From NCBI GenBank assembly GCA_037444685.1, contig JBBILX010000007.1, positions 62,001-126,000 of the forward strand: DNA of 64,000 nt. The letters run 5' to 3'. Numbering within the stretch: the stretch's first letter is position 1; every line of letters begins with the position of its first letter. A program made the position numbers and the translations under genes. Origin of the DNA: UBA964 sp037444685. GTDB lineage: Bacteria > Pseudomonadota > Gammaproteobacteria > Steroidobacterales > Steroidobacteraceae. Under the pieces are notes generated by a model that saw only the letters and a program-made list of their open reading frames with translations, was not told where the DNA came from and made no database searches. Shown here in pieces: positions 54,252 to 63,137 of the stretch.

Positions 54252-56687
54252 TCAGACGTGCGTGACCTGCAGGATGCTGTGCCGGATCTGCTCCGAGAGC
54301 ACGAGCTCGGCATCGGCCGCAACGCGGTCGAGCACTTCATCGAACACGAGATGCCCGGCCGAATCGTTGCGTACGACGGCGCGCTCGAGCAGCAAGTCGA
54401 TGAAGGTCTCGAACAGCGCGCGGTCGGAGAACTCCGGAGAATTGAAGCCGTATAACATGGTGATGCGCTGGGCCATCGCCTGGCACCGCTCAGCGAGTGC
54501 TTTCGCGCCGATCTGGCCGCTGCCAGCCTGCCGCAGCAGCGCAATCGCGAGGTAGTAGCGCTCGATCGTCTGGATGGTCGCCTGCGCGAGCAGCGACAGC
54601 TGGATCGCGCGCGCCGAGGTCGGTTGCGGTCGGCGCCACGCCGCGCCGCCATCCACCGGCTCGAGCACCCGAAGTTCACCGAGCGCAGCGAGCGTTTTCT
54701 CGACGACCGCGCTGACCTCGGACTCGGCCCAGCGCAGGAACAGCTCCGACGAGACGTACGGATAGACGCGCCAGACCAGGCGCTGTATGTCCTCGGTACG
54801 CAGCACGGCGTTGCTGACGAAGCCGCAGGCGATCAGCGATGGCAAGGCGAACAGGTGCAGCACGTTGTTGCGGTACCAGGCCATCAGCACGGCGTTCTGC
54901 TCGGACAGCCTGATCAGGTCACCGAGACGGTGCGGCACGCGTTGCAGGATCTGCATCGCTTCGCCATACGCGACGGTCTCGGCGCCCGAGCGCGCCGCCA
55001 CGGTGACGCGTTCCGCATAGGGCGCGGCGCGCAGCAGCGCGAGGTACAGATCGACCTGGCGGACGAGATCCGTCTCGACCATGGTCTGGCGTGGCGAGGC
55101 GAGCATGGTCACCGCGATCAGGTTCACGGGCGTGACGGCGGCCGCCGCGTTGATGCCACGCATAATGCGGCCCGCGAGGTCGCTGACCGCCCGGCTGACC
55201 CAGCCGGCGCGCGTGTCGTCGTCGAAGCGCTGCGTGCGCCAGTCACGAGCGTGCTGATCGAGCAGGCAGTCGAGATCAATCGGCTCGCCGAGATTGACGT
55301 GCACCCGACCGAACTTCTCGCGCAGCACGCGCACGGCGCGCAGCAGGTCGAGCCAGCTCTCCTTCTGCTTTGGCCGTCCAGACAGCTCGCTGATGTAGGT
55401 GTTGATCTCGACGATGCGCTCGTAGCCGAAATAGACCGGCAGGAAGGTCACGGGACGCTTGGGGTCGCGCAGGTAGCTGCGCACGGTCATCGACAGCATG
55501 CCGGTCTTGGGCTGCAGCAGCCTGCCGGTACGCGAGCGCCCTCCCTCGATGAAATACTCGATGGAATGGCCGCGGGCCATGATCGCGGCCAGGTACTTCA
55601 TGAACACGACCGTGTAGAGCGCGTTGCCGGCGAAGCTGCGCCTGATGAAGAACGCCCCGCCCTTGCGCAGGAAACGGCCGACGACCGGCAGGTTGAGGTT
55701 GATGCCGGCGGCGATGTGCGGGATCGCATAGCCCTGCCGGTAGATCGCATAAGACAGCAGCAGGTAATCCATGTGGCTGCGATGGCAGGGAACGTAGACG
55801 ATCTCGCGGTCGCGCGCCACGTCGCGCAAGGTCTCGACGTGGGCGAATTCGATGCCATCGTACAGGCGATTCCACAAGCGCGTCAGCAGCCCCTCCATGA
55901 AGGTCACGAACGGATGCGAGTAGTTCGCAGCAATCTCGTTGGCATAGCGCAGTGCGGTCTGCAGCGCAGCGCGCCGCGACTGGCGTCGTTCGCGCATCTC
56001 CTGCGCAACCGCCGCGCGCACCGCGCGCGTGCGCAGCACGCGTGCGACGATGGTGCGGCGGTGCGAGAGGTCGGGACCGATTCGCGCGGCCCGCTGCCGC
56101 CGGAATCGCGCGCGCAGCTCCCGGGCGAGTCGCAGCGTCTCGCTGCGCGCCGGCGCGTCCGCCCCGAGCGCGCCGCGCAGGCTGATCGGCTCGCCGATCT
56201 CGACCAGCGTGAACCGGCCGTTGATCACCACGGTCAGGAGCTTGCGCAGCCAGCTCGTGAACAGCCAGTTCTCGGCCAGCAGCAGCCGCAGCCAGGAGCC
56301 CTCCCTCTGTGGCGCGCGGCCCCAGTAGACGGCGACCGGCAGCAGCCTCACGTCGAAGGCCGGATCGGCGCGCACGCCCTCGATCAGCTGCCGCAGCAGC
56401 GGCGACGGTCGCCGATCGATGCGCGAGTCCCACAGGCCCCGCGGCTGGAGCAGTGACAGGAAGGCACGCCCTGGCTCGCGCCCGGGGGCGGCCAGACGCG
56501 CATCGGGCGGCGGCAGTCCCTCGCGTTCGCAGAGGTTCTGCAGCACCGCGAGATCGGCGCGACTGCGCCGCTCGAGGACGTAGCAGATCGGCACGGCCGG
56601 CCCGTCGTCGAGGTGTTTGCGCCACCCGTCCGGACGGATGTTGGCACGCACCCACGGTGCCAGCAGGTGACGCAGCAGCGTGTTCAT
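54252..56687 (-). CDS. plsB: Glycerol-3-phosphate 1-O-acyltransferase
   Basis: An 811-residue inner-membrane-associated acyltransferase, the full length of E. coli PlsB. The acyltransferase motifs are visible: H302-R-S-H-M-D307 (HX4D, in PCHRSHMDYLLLSY), GAFFIRRSF, FIEGGRSRTGRLLQPKTGMLS and VTFLPVYFGYERI. It makes lysophosphatidic acid from glycerol-3-phosphate and acyl-ACP or acyl-CoA, the first step in phospholipid synthesis. ATG at 56687. The divergent SDR gene begins 71 bp away; the DUF1302 operon lies downstream on the same strand. Confidence 0.96.
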   Translation of the reverse strand: MNTLLRHLLAPWVRANIRPDGWRKHLDDGPAVPICYVLERRSRADLAVLQNLCEREGLPPPDARLAAPGREPGRAFLSLLQPRGLWDSRIDRRPSPLLRQLIEGVRADPAFDVRLLPVAVYWGRAPQREGSWLRLLLAENWLFTSWLRKLLTVVINGRFTLVEIGEPISLRGALGADAPARSETLRLARELRARFRRQRAARIGPDLSHRRTIVARVLRTRAVRAAVAQEMRERRQSRRAALQTALRYANEIAANYSHPFVTFMEGLLTRLWNRLYDGIEFAHVETLRDVARDREIVYVPCHRSHMDYLLLSYAIYRQGYAIPHIAAGINLNLPVVGRFLRKGGAFFIRRSFAGNALYTVVFMKYLAAIMARGHSIEYFIEGGRSRTGRLLQPKTGMLSMTVRSYLRDPKRPVTFLPVYFGYERIVEINTYISELSGRPKQKESWLDLLRAVRVLREKFGRVHVNLGEPIDLDCLLDQHARDWRTQRFDDDTRAGWVSRAVSDLAGRIMRGINAAAAVTPVNLIAVTMLASPRQTMVETDLVRQVDLYLALLRAAPYAERVTVAARSGAETVAYGEAMQILQRVPHRLGDLIRLSEQNAVLMAWYRNNVLHLFALPSLIACGFVSNAVLRTEDIQRLVWRVYPYVSSELFLRWAESEVSAVVEKTLAALGELRVLEPVDGGAAWRRPQPTSARAIQLSLLAQATIQTIERYYLAIALLRQAGSGQIGAKALAERCQAMAQRITMLYGFNSPEFSDRALFETFIDLLLERAVVRNDSAGHLVFDEVLDRVAADAELVLSEQIRHSILQVTHV

Positions 56688-56758
56688 CGGCGTGGCACAG
56701 GTAAGATGGGTGGACGATGATCCACGGCGCAGTGTAGCGGCTGCAGGGGCGCCATTTC

Positions 56759-57460
56759 ATGGGCAGCTTCGCGGGCAAGTCGGTGCTCGTCACGGGCGCA
56801 TCCGAGGGCATCGGTCGCGCGCTCGCACTGCGCCTCGCCCGGGACGGCGCGCGGCTGACGCTGGTGGCGCGTAGCGCCGATCGGCTGGGCTCGCTCCGCG
56901 ACGAGTGCGAGGCGCTGGGCGCCGAAGCGCTGGCCGTACCGGCCGATCTCGAGGAAGCGGCGCCCGCGAAGCAGGTCGTCGCGCGACTGATGCGGATCAA
57001 CTACCTCGCCCCAGTCCGGCTCACGGCCGCTGCCCTGCCTGCGCTGCGGGAGGCGCGTGGATTGATCGTCGCGGTGGCGAGCGTGGCCGGCCTGACCGGC
57101 GTTCCGGAGCGCACCGGCTACGCCGCGAGCAAGCACGCCATGGTCGGCTTCTTCGAGTCGCTGCGCATCGAGCTCGCCGGCAGCGGCGTGGACGTCACGA
57201 TCGTCGCACCGGACTTCGTCGTCTCGCAGATCCATCGGCGCGCACTCGGTGCCGACGGGCGAGCGCTCGGCGCGAGTCCGATGCAGGAGTCGCGGATCAT
57301 GACCGCGGAACGCTGCGCCGGGCTGATCCATGGGGCCATGCTCGAGCGACGCCGCTTGCTGATCACATCGTGGCGGGGACGAGCCGGGCGCTGGCTGCGG
57401 CTCGTCGCGCCGACCCTCGTCGATCGCATGGCGGCGCGCGCGATCCGCACGCGGTCCTGA
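56759..57460 (+). CDS. Short-chain dehydrogenase lacking the NNAG segment
   Basis: A 233-residue Rossmann-fold oxidoreductase. TGASEGIG at residues 12-19 is the NADP-binding motif, and the catalytic S108, Y121 and K125 are present in VAVASVAGLTGVPERTGYAASKHA. Classical SDRs carry a strand and turn with N-N-A-G between the cofactor domain and the LMxxNYxAP helix. Here the chain passes directly from EAAPAKQVVAR to LMRINYLAPVRL near nucleotide 56984, so some 25-30 residues including NNAG are missing in frame. Function may be lost, or the sequence may contain an assembly deletion. The normal family member would be a DltE/YqjQ-like oxidoreductase of about 260 residues. Confidence 0.8.
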   Translation: MGSFAGKSVLVTGASEGIGRALALRLARDGARLTLVARSADRLGSLRDECEALGAEALAVPADLEEAAPAKQVVARLMRINYLAPVRLTAAALPALREARGLIVAVASVAGLTGVPERTGYAASKHAMVGFFESLRIELAGSGVDVTIVAPDFVVSQIHRRALGADGRALGASPMQESRIMTAERCAGLIHGAMLERRRLLITSWRGRAGRWLRLVAPTLVDRMAARAIRTRS

Positions 57461-57480
57461 ACCGGCAGCCAAAGGCCCGC

Positions 57481-58032
57481 TCAGCGCGCACGACGCTCCG
57501 GCAGCAGTTCGAAGGAGATCAGGAAGTACTCGAACAGGCTCTTGAGGGCTGGCAGCTGCGACCGTAGACCGTGGTCGCCGGCGATGACGTGCAGATCGGC
57601 CTTGTTCTCGGTCGCGAAGCGGATGCTGTGCTCGACAGGGATCACCTCGTCCTGCCAGCCATGCACGACCGCGACCAGGCAATCGAGCCGCCCGATACGC
57701 AGTGGCGGCAGCTGCGGCATGTACAGCGCCGGCGCCATCAGGAACAGCCCGCGCGCATGCAGCGCGCCGGCGGCGGCGGTGGCGACGTAACCACCGAGAC
57801 TCGAACCGACGAGCACGAGTTCGCCGGCTTTGTCCTTGCAGCTCTCGACCAGTCTGGTCACACGCGCCGCCGGATCGTCGATGCCGCGGTAGTCGATGGA
57901 ATCGACTTCGAAGCCCTCGGCCTCGGCGATCGGTGCCAGCGCGGCGATCTTCCGGCCCCACGGCCCGGACTCGAGTCCATGCGAGAAAACGACGTGACGT
58001 GCGACGGGTACGCGGGAGGGTCTGCGAGCCAT
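57481..58032 (-). CDS. Small alpha/beta hydrolase (YqiA-like esterase)
   Basis: A 183-residue hydrolase of the YqiA/RBBP9-like type. VFSHGLESGPWGRKIAALA is the oxyanion loop, LVGSSLGGYVATAAA the nucleophile elbow with serine in G-S-S-L-G, VAVVHGWQDEVIPVEHS holds the acid, and GDHGLR the histidine. E. coli YqiA is an esterase for short-chain acyl esters. ATG 58032 begins one base after the upstream stop (TGAAATG), so translational coupling to the bicupin gene is expected. Confidence 0.82.
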   Translation of the reverse strand: MARRPSRVPVARHVVFSHGLESGPWGRKIAALAPIAEAEGFEVDSIDYRGIDDPAARVTRLVESCKDKAGELVLVGSSLGGYVATAAAGALHARGLFLMAPALYMPQLPPLRIGRLDCLVAVVHGWQDEVIPVEHSIRFATENKADLHVIAGDHGLRSQLPALKSLFEYFLISFELLPERRAR

Positions 58033-58033
58033 T

Positions 58034-58864
58034 TCAGTAGCTCCGGGGCCGCCAGGGCTCGGCAACACGGGCCGCCAGTTCCGGTGGCAGCGCCGGGGCG
58101 TATGTCGGCGTCAGCGAGAAGTCGCGCACCTGATCCGACCAGACATTGTGATGATGCCCCTCGGCGAAGCGGATCAGTGCAAGACTGCCGCGGCGCGAGC
58201 CGAACGGTCCGTGCCAGATACCGGGCGGGCGCCAGAAATAGGCCCCCTCGTACATGACGCCGCGCTCCCCGATGATGTCGCCGCCGAGCAGATACATCTC
58301 CTCGGCACAGTGATGCAGCAGCTGCGCCTCGCGCCAGTTGCGCGGATGCGTCTGCGCTCCGGTCGAGAGCAGCAAGGTCTTCTCGCCACTTACCGGATCG
58401 TGTCGCAGCACCTTGTGCGAGAGATTCAGGAACTGCACGGATGGATCGATGTCCTGTCGCGTCCAGACCATATCGTGGGTGTCGAGGATCCTCGGCTGCG
58501 GCGGGGGCGCATCCGTGCGGGGTACCGGACGGTCGCCGAGGAATGCGAGCAGGACGGCACCCTGTTCGGTGGCGATACCGATCCGTGCGCCTCCGGCCGG
58601 AAGCTCGGCATAGGCGTCGAGACGCAGCGACTCGTCCGCGACGCGGCAGTCGCCATCGAGCACGTAAAGCTCGAGAGGGCGTTGCTCGGGTGTGCCGCGC
58701 GCATGGAACCCCGCGGGCAGACCGAGGATCAGCGAGCAGGCGCCACTGACTGGATCGCGACTGAGGATCTTTGCGCGCAGCTCGCACCAGGGCGCCTCGG
58801 CGAACGGTGTCGGCTGCCAGGGCAACTGCTGGGCGTGGATGAATTCGACGTGAGGACGCGGCAT
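58034..58864 (-). CDS. Bicupin protein (DUF4437-like)
   Basis: A 276-residue protein with two cupin-like repeats. The repeats share a RDPVSGxxxLxL pattern: ILSRDPVSGACSLILGLPAGF (about residues 33-53) and VLRHDPVSGEKTLLLSTGAQTHPRNW (about 149-174). In the second, HHCAEEMYLLGGDII and GAYFWRPPGIWHGPFGSRRG supply candidate metal-binding His and Glu residues. The match to DUF4437 is from recollection. The enzyme activity is unknown; cupins include dioxygenases and isomerases. It starts with ATG at 58864 and is coupled to the esterase gene. Confidence 0.7.
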   Translation of the reverse strand: MPRPHVEFIHAQQLPWQPTPFAEAPWCELRAKILSRDPVSGACSLILGLPAGFHARGTPEQRPLELYVLDGDCRVADESLRLDAYAELPAGGARIGIATEQGAVLLAFLGDRPVPRTDAPPPQPRILDTHDMVWTRQDIDPSVQFLNLSHKVLRHDPVSGEKTLLLSTGAQTHPRNWREAQLLHHCAEEMYLLGGDIIGERGVMYEGAYFWRPPGIWHGPFGSRRGSLALIRFAEGHHHNVWSDQVRDFSLTPTYAPALPPELAARVAEPWRPRSY

Positions 58865-58910
58865 GACGGGCTAGGGCCGTAGAGGTCCGTACATTGTGCA
58901 CGAAGCGGCC

Positions 58911-59534
58911 ATGGCACTGGTGTTGAACGCTGCACGGCCGTCCACTAGAGTCCGCATGCTTCGGGGATTCCCCGTAGCGGACCCACAGGAGCCCGCCATC
59001 GATCCGTCCACGGCCGAACGCCGCCAGCTCGACTGGCTGAGTCTCACTCAGACCGCGCCGGTCAGCCCGGTGCTGCAGCGCTGGCGGCGGGCCACCTCCT
59101 CGACGCTCGGTCGGTGGCTGTTCGCGCGTGCCGTCTGCCGACGGGCACCCTATTTTCGCAGCATCGCGCCCGAATTCCTCGAGCTCAGGCCGGCCCTCTG
59201 CCGGGTCCGCATGCAGCGACGGCGCGCGGTCGAGAACCACGTCGGCACGATCCATGCGATTGCCATCGGCAACCTGTGCGAACTCGCGGCCGGCATGGTC
59301 ACCGAGGTCACCCTGCCACCGACCATGCGCTGGATACCGCGCGGCATGACGATCGAATACCTCAAGCCCGCGGAGACGGCGCTGGTCGCCACGGCCCGCC
59401 TCGACCGCAACGAATGGGCCGGGGCTCAGAGTGTCGGCGTCCCGGTGACCGTCGTCGACCGCCATGGCATCGAGGTCGTGCGTGCCGTGATCACGATGCA
59501 CGTCACCGCGCGTGGCGAGAAGCGGTCGCGCTGA
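58911..59534 (+). CDS. Hotdog-fold (DUF4442) thioesterase-like protein
   Basis: A 207-residue protein whose C-terminal 150 residues match DUF4442 hotdog proteins: RRRAVENHVGTIHAIAIGNLCELAAGMV (the helix and its His/Asn/Glu surroundings), MRWIPRGMTIEYLKPAETALVATARLD. The family probably handles acyl-CoA or acyl-ACP thioesters. The N-terminus is uncertain. ATG 58911 is used; GTG 58896 and ATG 58956 are other candidates. Family members normally start around the TQTAPVSPVLQRWRR segment (about 59050), and an AGGAG site lies before an ATC codon at 58999, so the true start may be unusual or further downstream. It precedes the convergent tail-sheath gene. Confidence 0.68.
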   Translation: MALVLNAARPSTRVRMLRGFPVADPQEPAIDPSTAERRQLDWLSLTQTAPVSPVLQRWRRATSSTLGRWLFARAVCRRAPYFRSIAPEFLELRPALCRVRMQRRRAVENHVGTIHAIAIGNLCELAAGMVTEVTLPPTMRWIPRGMTIEYLKPAETALVATARLDRNEWAGAQSVGVPVTVVDRHGIEVVRAVITMHVTARGEKRSR

Positions 59535-59545
59535 CGAGTGACGAA

Positions 59546-61162
59546 TCAGCGCGCGGCGAGCCCGCGCTGCAGAGTGGACTCGATCTCTTCCTCGACGCGG
59601 CGCGCGCTGGTCGCATAGCGATTGGCGGCGACCGCACGCACCGTGGTCTCGCCGCCGCGGTGTGTGACGAGGAAAGAGTGCGTCTCCCCCTCCCGCGAGC
59701 CCGCGTAGCCGAACAACAGCCGCACGCCGGGGTCGCGCGGGTCGTTGAGCCGCTCATCGCAGATCACGAAGTAACCCTCGCCTGGGGATGACGCAGGGAA
59801 GGCTCCCTCGGCATCCAGCGCGGCGAGGAAGGCCTCCACCTGGGCGCGTGCCCGCTGCCAGAGCGCAGGGCCGTTGCGCTCGAACAGCATCCAGCGCGTG
59901 CCCGCCCCGATCGACTGCGCAACGAAGAGTGCGAGCCTGCGCGGCCCCAGGTACCGCCAGTCGGTCGCGCCGGCATTGCCGGCGGCGAGTGTTCGGGCCG
60001 TGTCGAGGCCCGCATGCGCGGTTCGCACGGAGCTGAGCACGTTGACGCCCGATTGCGCAAGCCTCGCGCGCTCGCCCTGGGTGACGACGCATGCGGGTCG
60101 CAGGCCCGCTCGCAGCGGTACCTCATCACGCACGAGCGGACTCCACGGCGCCCCCGCTGCATCGGCGCGCGCGAGCAGCCCGGCCACCGCGCCGCAGGCC
60201 GCGAACGCCTCGGTTCGCCCGCGCAGGCGATCGGTGGCGAGCAACCGGGGAAAGTACATGACCGCGTTGTCGGCGCGGTAAGGCCATGACCGCATGCCGT
60301 CGATGGCGGCCGCGCCACTCTGCCAGGTACGCGGCGGATCGACGATCAGCAGTGCGTGCCGCTCGCGGCAGAAGCGCCCGGCGACGAGCCAGGTGCTGAG
60401 CCCGATGTCCTGCTCCCGCGACAGCGGCGGAATGCAGAGCATGTTGATGGGCGGGCCGCCGCGCAACGCGAATAGGCCCGTGCCGGCCTGCGCGGAGCCG
60501 ATGATGTCGTAATCCGTCAGGGGCGCCCCGTCATCGCCATCGTTGCCCACGGCGACGTAGCCGACCATGTCGGCCGGATGCGAGGGCGGCGTGACCGGCG
60601 GTCGCTCCGACGGCGGAGCGCCGACCAGCCGCACCAGCCGCGAATCGGCCAGCGCGAGCGGCAGCCAGTGCCTTGAACCGGGGCGGACCGAAACCCTGCG
60701 GAAGATCTCCTGGTCCTCGACGAGCTCGGACCCCGGGCCGCGGACCCGCTGCACGACGAGATTGAACCGATCCGGCTCGTTGTCGCCGATGCCATCGTAG
60801 TCGACGGCCGCGCGCAGGTGCTCGCGCGTGCCCGGCGCCAGCGCCGCAAGCCTGAGCGGCGCCGCCGGCGTGCCGAGCGACAGCGTCGGTGGCCGCGCGC
60901 CGTTGACGACGCGGACGATTACCGCCGTGCTGCCGCCGTTCTCGAAGAACTGTTCCACCGCATACGACAGCATGGAGGGTTGCCACAGGCCGCCGAAGAC
61001 GCGCTGGAAAACCGCGAAGTCGGTGACGACCACCGGCTCGTTGACGGGTCCCTGGAGCGAGCGGCCGACGAACGCGGTGACGCCGGTGGTGGCCGGCGCG
61101 ATCGCGGCGCCCGGCCCATTCTGCTCTGCGATCTCTATGCCCGAGAGAATGCCCGCGACCAC
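59546..61162 (-). CDS. Orphan contractile-tail sheath protein
   Basis: A 538-residue protein of the phage tail sheath family. Typical blocks are TTGVTAFVGRSLQGPVNEPVVVTDFAVFQRVFGGL near the N-terminus, YAVEQFFENGGSTAVIVRVV, DRFNLVVQRVRGPGSELVEDQEIFRRVSV in the middle domain, and the C-terminal RYLGPRRLALFVAQSIGAGTRWMLFERN and EGYFVICDERLNDP and FLVTHRGG regions. Sheaths contract to drive an inner tube in phage tails, R-type pyocins, T6SS and extracellular injection systems. There is no tube, baseplate, spike, gpW, terminase or ATPase gene in this window. Start GTG 61162. The genes either side are a hotdog protein and an M1 aminopeptidase, so this copy is isolated. Confidence 0.85.
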   Translation of the reverse strand: MVAGILSGIEIAEQNGPGAAIAPATTGVTAFVGRSLQGPVNEPVVVTDFAVFQRVFGGLWQPSMLSYAVEQFFENGGSTAVIVRVVNGARPPTLSLGTPAAPLRLAALAPGTREHLRAAVDYDGIGDNEPDRFNLVVQRVRGPGSELVEDQEIFRRVSVRPGSRHWLPLALADSRLVRLVGAPPSERPPVTPPSHPADMVGYVAVGNDGDDGAPLTDYDIIGSAQAGTGLFALRGGPPINMLCIPPLSREQDIGLSTWLVAGRFCRERHALLIVDPPRTWQSGAAAIDGMRSWPYRADNAVMYFPRLLATDRLRGRTEAFAACGAVAGLLARADAAGAPWSPLVRDEVPLRAGLRPACVVTQGERARLAQSGVNVLSSVRTAHAGLDTARTLAAGNAGATDWRYLGPRRLALFVAQSIGAGTRWMLFERNGPALWQRARAQVEAFLAALDAEGAFPASSPGEGYFVICDERLNDPRDPGVRLLFGYAGSREGETHSFLVTHRGGETTVRAVAANRYATSARRVEEEIESTLQRGLAAR

Positions 61163-61207
61163 GCTCCACCCTGTGCGATGCGTGCACAGGGTATCACAGC
61201 AGCCGGC

Positions 61208-63130
61208 TTATCTCTGGCGCGCGGGCGCGCCGCGCACGATCGGATCGAGCGTCGCAACGGCGATCGGGTGATAGCCGGGTCGTGCGCGCGCATACACCTC
61301 GCGCGCGAATCGCGCGCCGTCGGTCGTGCGCATCAGGTCCTCGTACAGCGGACGGATCAGCTTGCGTCGACCGATGGTCAACAGGAACTCCTCGAGCCGC
61401 GGCCAGGCCGCCGCGTAGCGATTCCGGATCGCGACGCGCAACCAGCTGTGGACGATTTCGGCGTTGCCAGCCGCGGTCAGACCGAAAGCGGCATCGAGTT
61501 CGCCGAGGCGCTCGGGTGGAACGACAGCCGGCAGATTGTCGAGGAAGTGCAGCCACTCGAACGTGCTCCACTCGCGCGCCGGCAGCGCGGCAAGCGCGAT
61601 CCGGCCCGCGAGCCAGCCGGTGCGCGCCGCATCGACGGCTGCGAACGCCTCCGAACGCGGCAACACGGCGGAGTCCGGCAGGCCCGGCGCGTGGAGCCAG
61701 GCGTCGAGTTCGGCGGCGCGCACCGCACCCGGCCGCGCGGCGAGCAGCTCGCGCTCGAGGTGTGCGCGGAACTCCTCGGTCGTCACCGAGCGGAACGCAA
61801 ATGCGTCGAAGTACTCGCGCAGGAACCGCTCGAGCGGCTCGCGGCCGACGCGCGCCTCGAGCCATCCCAGAAACAGCCGACCCTTCTCGTAAGGCACGTC
61901 GCTGAAGGCGTCATCCGGATCGCGCCCGCGCAGGTCGACTGCGAGCACCTGATCTCGCGGCGCGAGCTCGGCGAGGTCGCGACGCAGCGACTGCAGGCCC
62001 AAGACATCCTCCATCTCGCGGCGTTTCTCGCCGTAGAGAGCCTCGAGAATGCGCCGCTCCAGGAAGACCGTGAGCCCCTCGTTGAGCCAGAAGTCGCGCC
62101 AGGTCGCGTTGGTCACGAGGTTGCCCGACCAGCTGTGCGCGAGTTCATGGGCGATCAGCGAGACCAGGCTGCGGTCACCGGCGATGATGGTCGGCGTCAG
62201 GAACGTCAGCCGCGGGTTCTCCATGCCGCCGTAGGGAAATGCCGGCGGCAGCACCAACATGTCGTAACGCTCCCAGCGATAAGGGCCAAACAGGCGCTCG
62301 CAGGCCTCGAGCATTGCCTCGGTGTCGGCGAATTCCCGCGCTGCGCGCTCGATCAGCGGCGGCTCGGCGTAGATCCCCGTCCGTGGCCCGAGCGCTCGAT
62401 ACTCGAGCCGGCCCACCGCGAGCGCGATCAGGTACGAGGGCACGGGCTGCGGCATGCGGAACGAGAACCAGCCGGCCTTCGCGGGCCCTGGCAGGTTCTC
62501 GGCGCTCATGACCGCCCGCAGGCCCTCCGGTGCGCGTACGCGTGCCGAGTAGGTCACTCGCAGCTGCGGCGTGTCCTGCAGCGGAATCCACGAGCGCGCA
62601 TGGATCGCCTGCGACTGCGAGAACAGGAAGGGATGACTGCGGCCCGCCGTCTGCGCCGGTCCGAGCCACTGCAGACCCGAGGCCTGCGGGCGTGTCTGGT
62701 AAGAAATCCGGACGCGGAAGCGGCTGCCGATCGCGCCGCTCGGCACCCGCACCACGAGCGGCTCGCCGAGCGTGCCGGCCGTGGCGCCGAGCTCGAACGG
62801 GGTGCTCTCGAGACGACCGTCGCGTTCGACGAGCCAGGCCTCGCGCACGACGAGGTCGCGGGTGTCGAGCACCAGCGTCGTGGCGTTCTCGTTGCGTCGC
62901 TCGACGTCGAGATCGACGGTGCCTGACAGCCGGCGCGCCTCGAAGTCGACATCGAGCGACAGCTCTACGTGGCGCACCTGCATCTGCGCGGTGTTGGCGA
63001 ACGAGTGGTAGTCGCGGCGTGACTCGAGCTCAGCGTCCGCATCGGCCCGCGCGGCGCCGGCACCGGCGCTGCCGATGGTCAGCGCGGCCAGCGCTCCGAG
63101 GGTCGACAGAGCCCGAGCTCGAGCGTCCAT
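61208..63130 (-). CDS. M1-family aminopeptidase (leukotriene-A4-hydrolase-like), exported
   Basis: A 640-residue metallopeptidase with a signal peptide (residues 1-29, GSAGAGAARA). The exopeptidase motif GGMEN is at 301-305, the zinc site HELAH at 328-332 with E351 as third ligand (ATWRDFWLNEGLTVF), and the C-terminal ARM-repeat domain of the LTA4H/aminopeptidase B group is present (LDNLPAVVPPERLGELDAAFGL and NAEIVHSWLRVAIRNRY). The fold and catalytic residues are intact. It trims N-terminal residues of peptides; location in the periplasm is inferred from the signal. ATG 63130 begins the signal peptide. Confidence 0.92.
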   Translation of the reverse strand: MDARARALSTLGALAALTIGSAGAGAARADADAELESRRDYHSFANTAQMQVRHVELSLDVDFEARRLSGTVDLDVERRNENATTLVLDTRDLVVREAWLVERDGRLESTPFELGATAGTLGEPLVVRVPSGAIGSRFRVRISYQTRPQASGLQWLGPAQTAGRSHPFLFSQSQAIHARSWIPLQDTPQLRVTYSARVRAPEGLRAVMSAENLPGPAKAGWFSFRMPQPVPSYLIALAVGRLEYRALGPRTGIYAEPPLIERAAREFADTEAMLEACERLFGPYRWERYDMLVLPPAFPYGGMENPRLTFLTPTIIAGDRSLVSLIAHELAHSWSGNLVTNATWRDFWLNEGLTVFLERRILEALYGEKRREMEDVLGLQSLRRDLAELAPRDQVLAVDLRGRDPDDAFSDVPYEKGRLFLGWLEARVGREPLERFLREYFDAFAFRSVTTEEFRAHLERELLAARPGAVRAAELDAWLHAPGLPDSAVLPRSEAFAAVDAARTGWLAGRIALAALPAREWSTFEWLHFLDNLPAVVPPERLGELDAAFGLTAAGNAEIVHSWLRVAIRNRYAAAWPRLEEFLLTIGRRKLIRPLYEDLMRTTDGARFAREVYARARPGYHPIAVATLDPIVRGAPARQR

Positions 63131-63137
63131 GCAGCCT

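Noticed and set aside
60818..62926. A 702-codon plus-strand open frame opposite the sheath and aminopeptidase genes
   Set aside because: It mirrors the codons of the real minus-strand genes, lacks a ribosome-binding site and has no recognisable features.
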